Origin: Perkinsus olseni
Lineage: Eukaryota; Perkinsozoa; Perkinsida
Length of the DNA stretch: 41,383 bases
NCBI GenBank assembly: GCA_013115125.1
Contig: JABANN010000301.1
Coordinates: forward strand, 1-41,383
Reading direction: 5' to 3'
In this document: positions 41,330 to 41,383 of the stretch, in pieces
Position numbering within the stretch: the first letter of the stretch is position 1
Layout: each line of letters begins with the position of its first letter
Notes under the pieces: model-generated
The model's input: only the letters and a program-made list of their open reading frames with translations
Told to the model about the DNA's origin: nothing
Databases searched by the model: none
Translations under genes and position numbers: made by a program

Positions 41330-41383
41330 TGCGCCCGCCGGGAGTCGAACCCGGGTCACAAGCATGGGAAGCTTGTATGATAC
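41330..41383 (-). tRNA. tRNA-Gly(CCC), cut by window end
   Basis: The minus strand shows anticodon arm CAAGC-TTCCCAT-GCTTG (anticodon CCC), T arm CCGGG-TTCGACT-CCCGG, acceptor 3' strand CGGGCGC and discriminator A. The D arm and 5' end lie beyond the window. Confidence 0.93.

Overview
The window is nuclear DNA of a protist with dense, intron-rich, eukaryotic genes. Most introns are 44-65 nt with GT-AG ends. Gene content (a secreted subtilisin, a tandem family of unknown secreted proteins, a large Cys-rich surface protein, an inositol polyphosphate kinase-like/C2 fusion) and style suggest an alveolate, most likely Perkinsus or a close relative. The taxon is inference; no rRNA or spliced-leader gene is present. 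No viral, LTR or Polinton-like fossil was recognised.

Layout. 0-8.3 kb: three tandem paralogs (485-1678, 2925-4160, 6963-8204, all +) with identical four-exon structure, an N-terminal signal-like helix and a C-terminal CaaX-like box; the first has an in-frame TGA. 9.1-11.5 kb: a short atypical protein kinase and Ran GTPase (both -). 11.8-17.2 kb (+): a small membrane protein, a twin CX9C (CHCH) protein and Cactin. 17.8-18.9 kb (-): a half-size sucrose-transporter-like protein. 20.4-25.2 kb (+): an 11-exon, about 1408-residue type I membrane protein built from about ten CxC modules. 25.2-28.2 kb: no convincing gene. 28.2-29.7 kb (-): a subtilisin-like protease. 31.6-32.5 kb (-): a Gln-rich coiled-coil protein. 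32.7-35.4 kb (-): VPS45, divergent from CCDC124 (35.7-36.5 kb, +). 36.9-39.7 kb (+): the IPK-like/C2 protein. 40.0-40.8 kb (+): a charged coiled-coil protein. A partial tRNA-Gly closes the window.

How the models were built. Exons were joined by hand from reading frame, splice signals and family alignment from memory. The models given as exon tables keep frame to the stop (Ran 215 aa, VPS45 650 aa, CCDC124 230 aa, IPK-C2 678 aa, CHCH 74 aa, modular membrane protein 1408 aa, transporter 261 aa).

Shared themes. The genes are mostly cell housekeeping (nuclear transport, splicing, vesicle fusion, ribosome-associated factor, mitochondrial protein) mixed with surface or secreted proteins. Three sequence-level patterns cut across genes: (1) tRNA genes and tRNA-like relics sit inside introns; (2) intergenic DNA is rich in short perfect palindromes with a single-base centre, often as overlapping triads (arm, reverse complement, arm); (3) a 13-nt motif, RATCTTAGGTTGA, recurs in introns of unrelated genes in both orientations. 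These are the best candidates for something undescribed.
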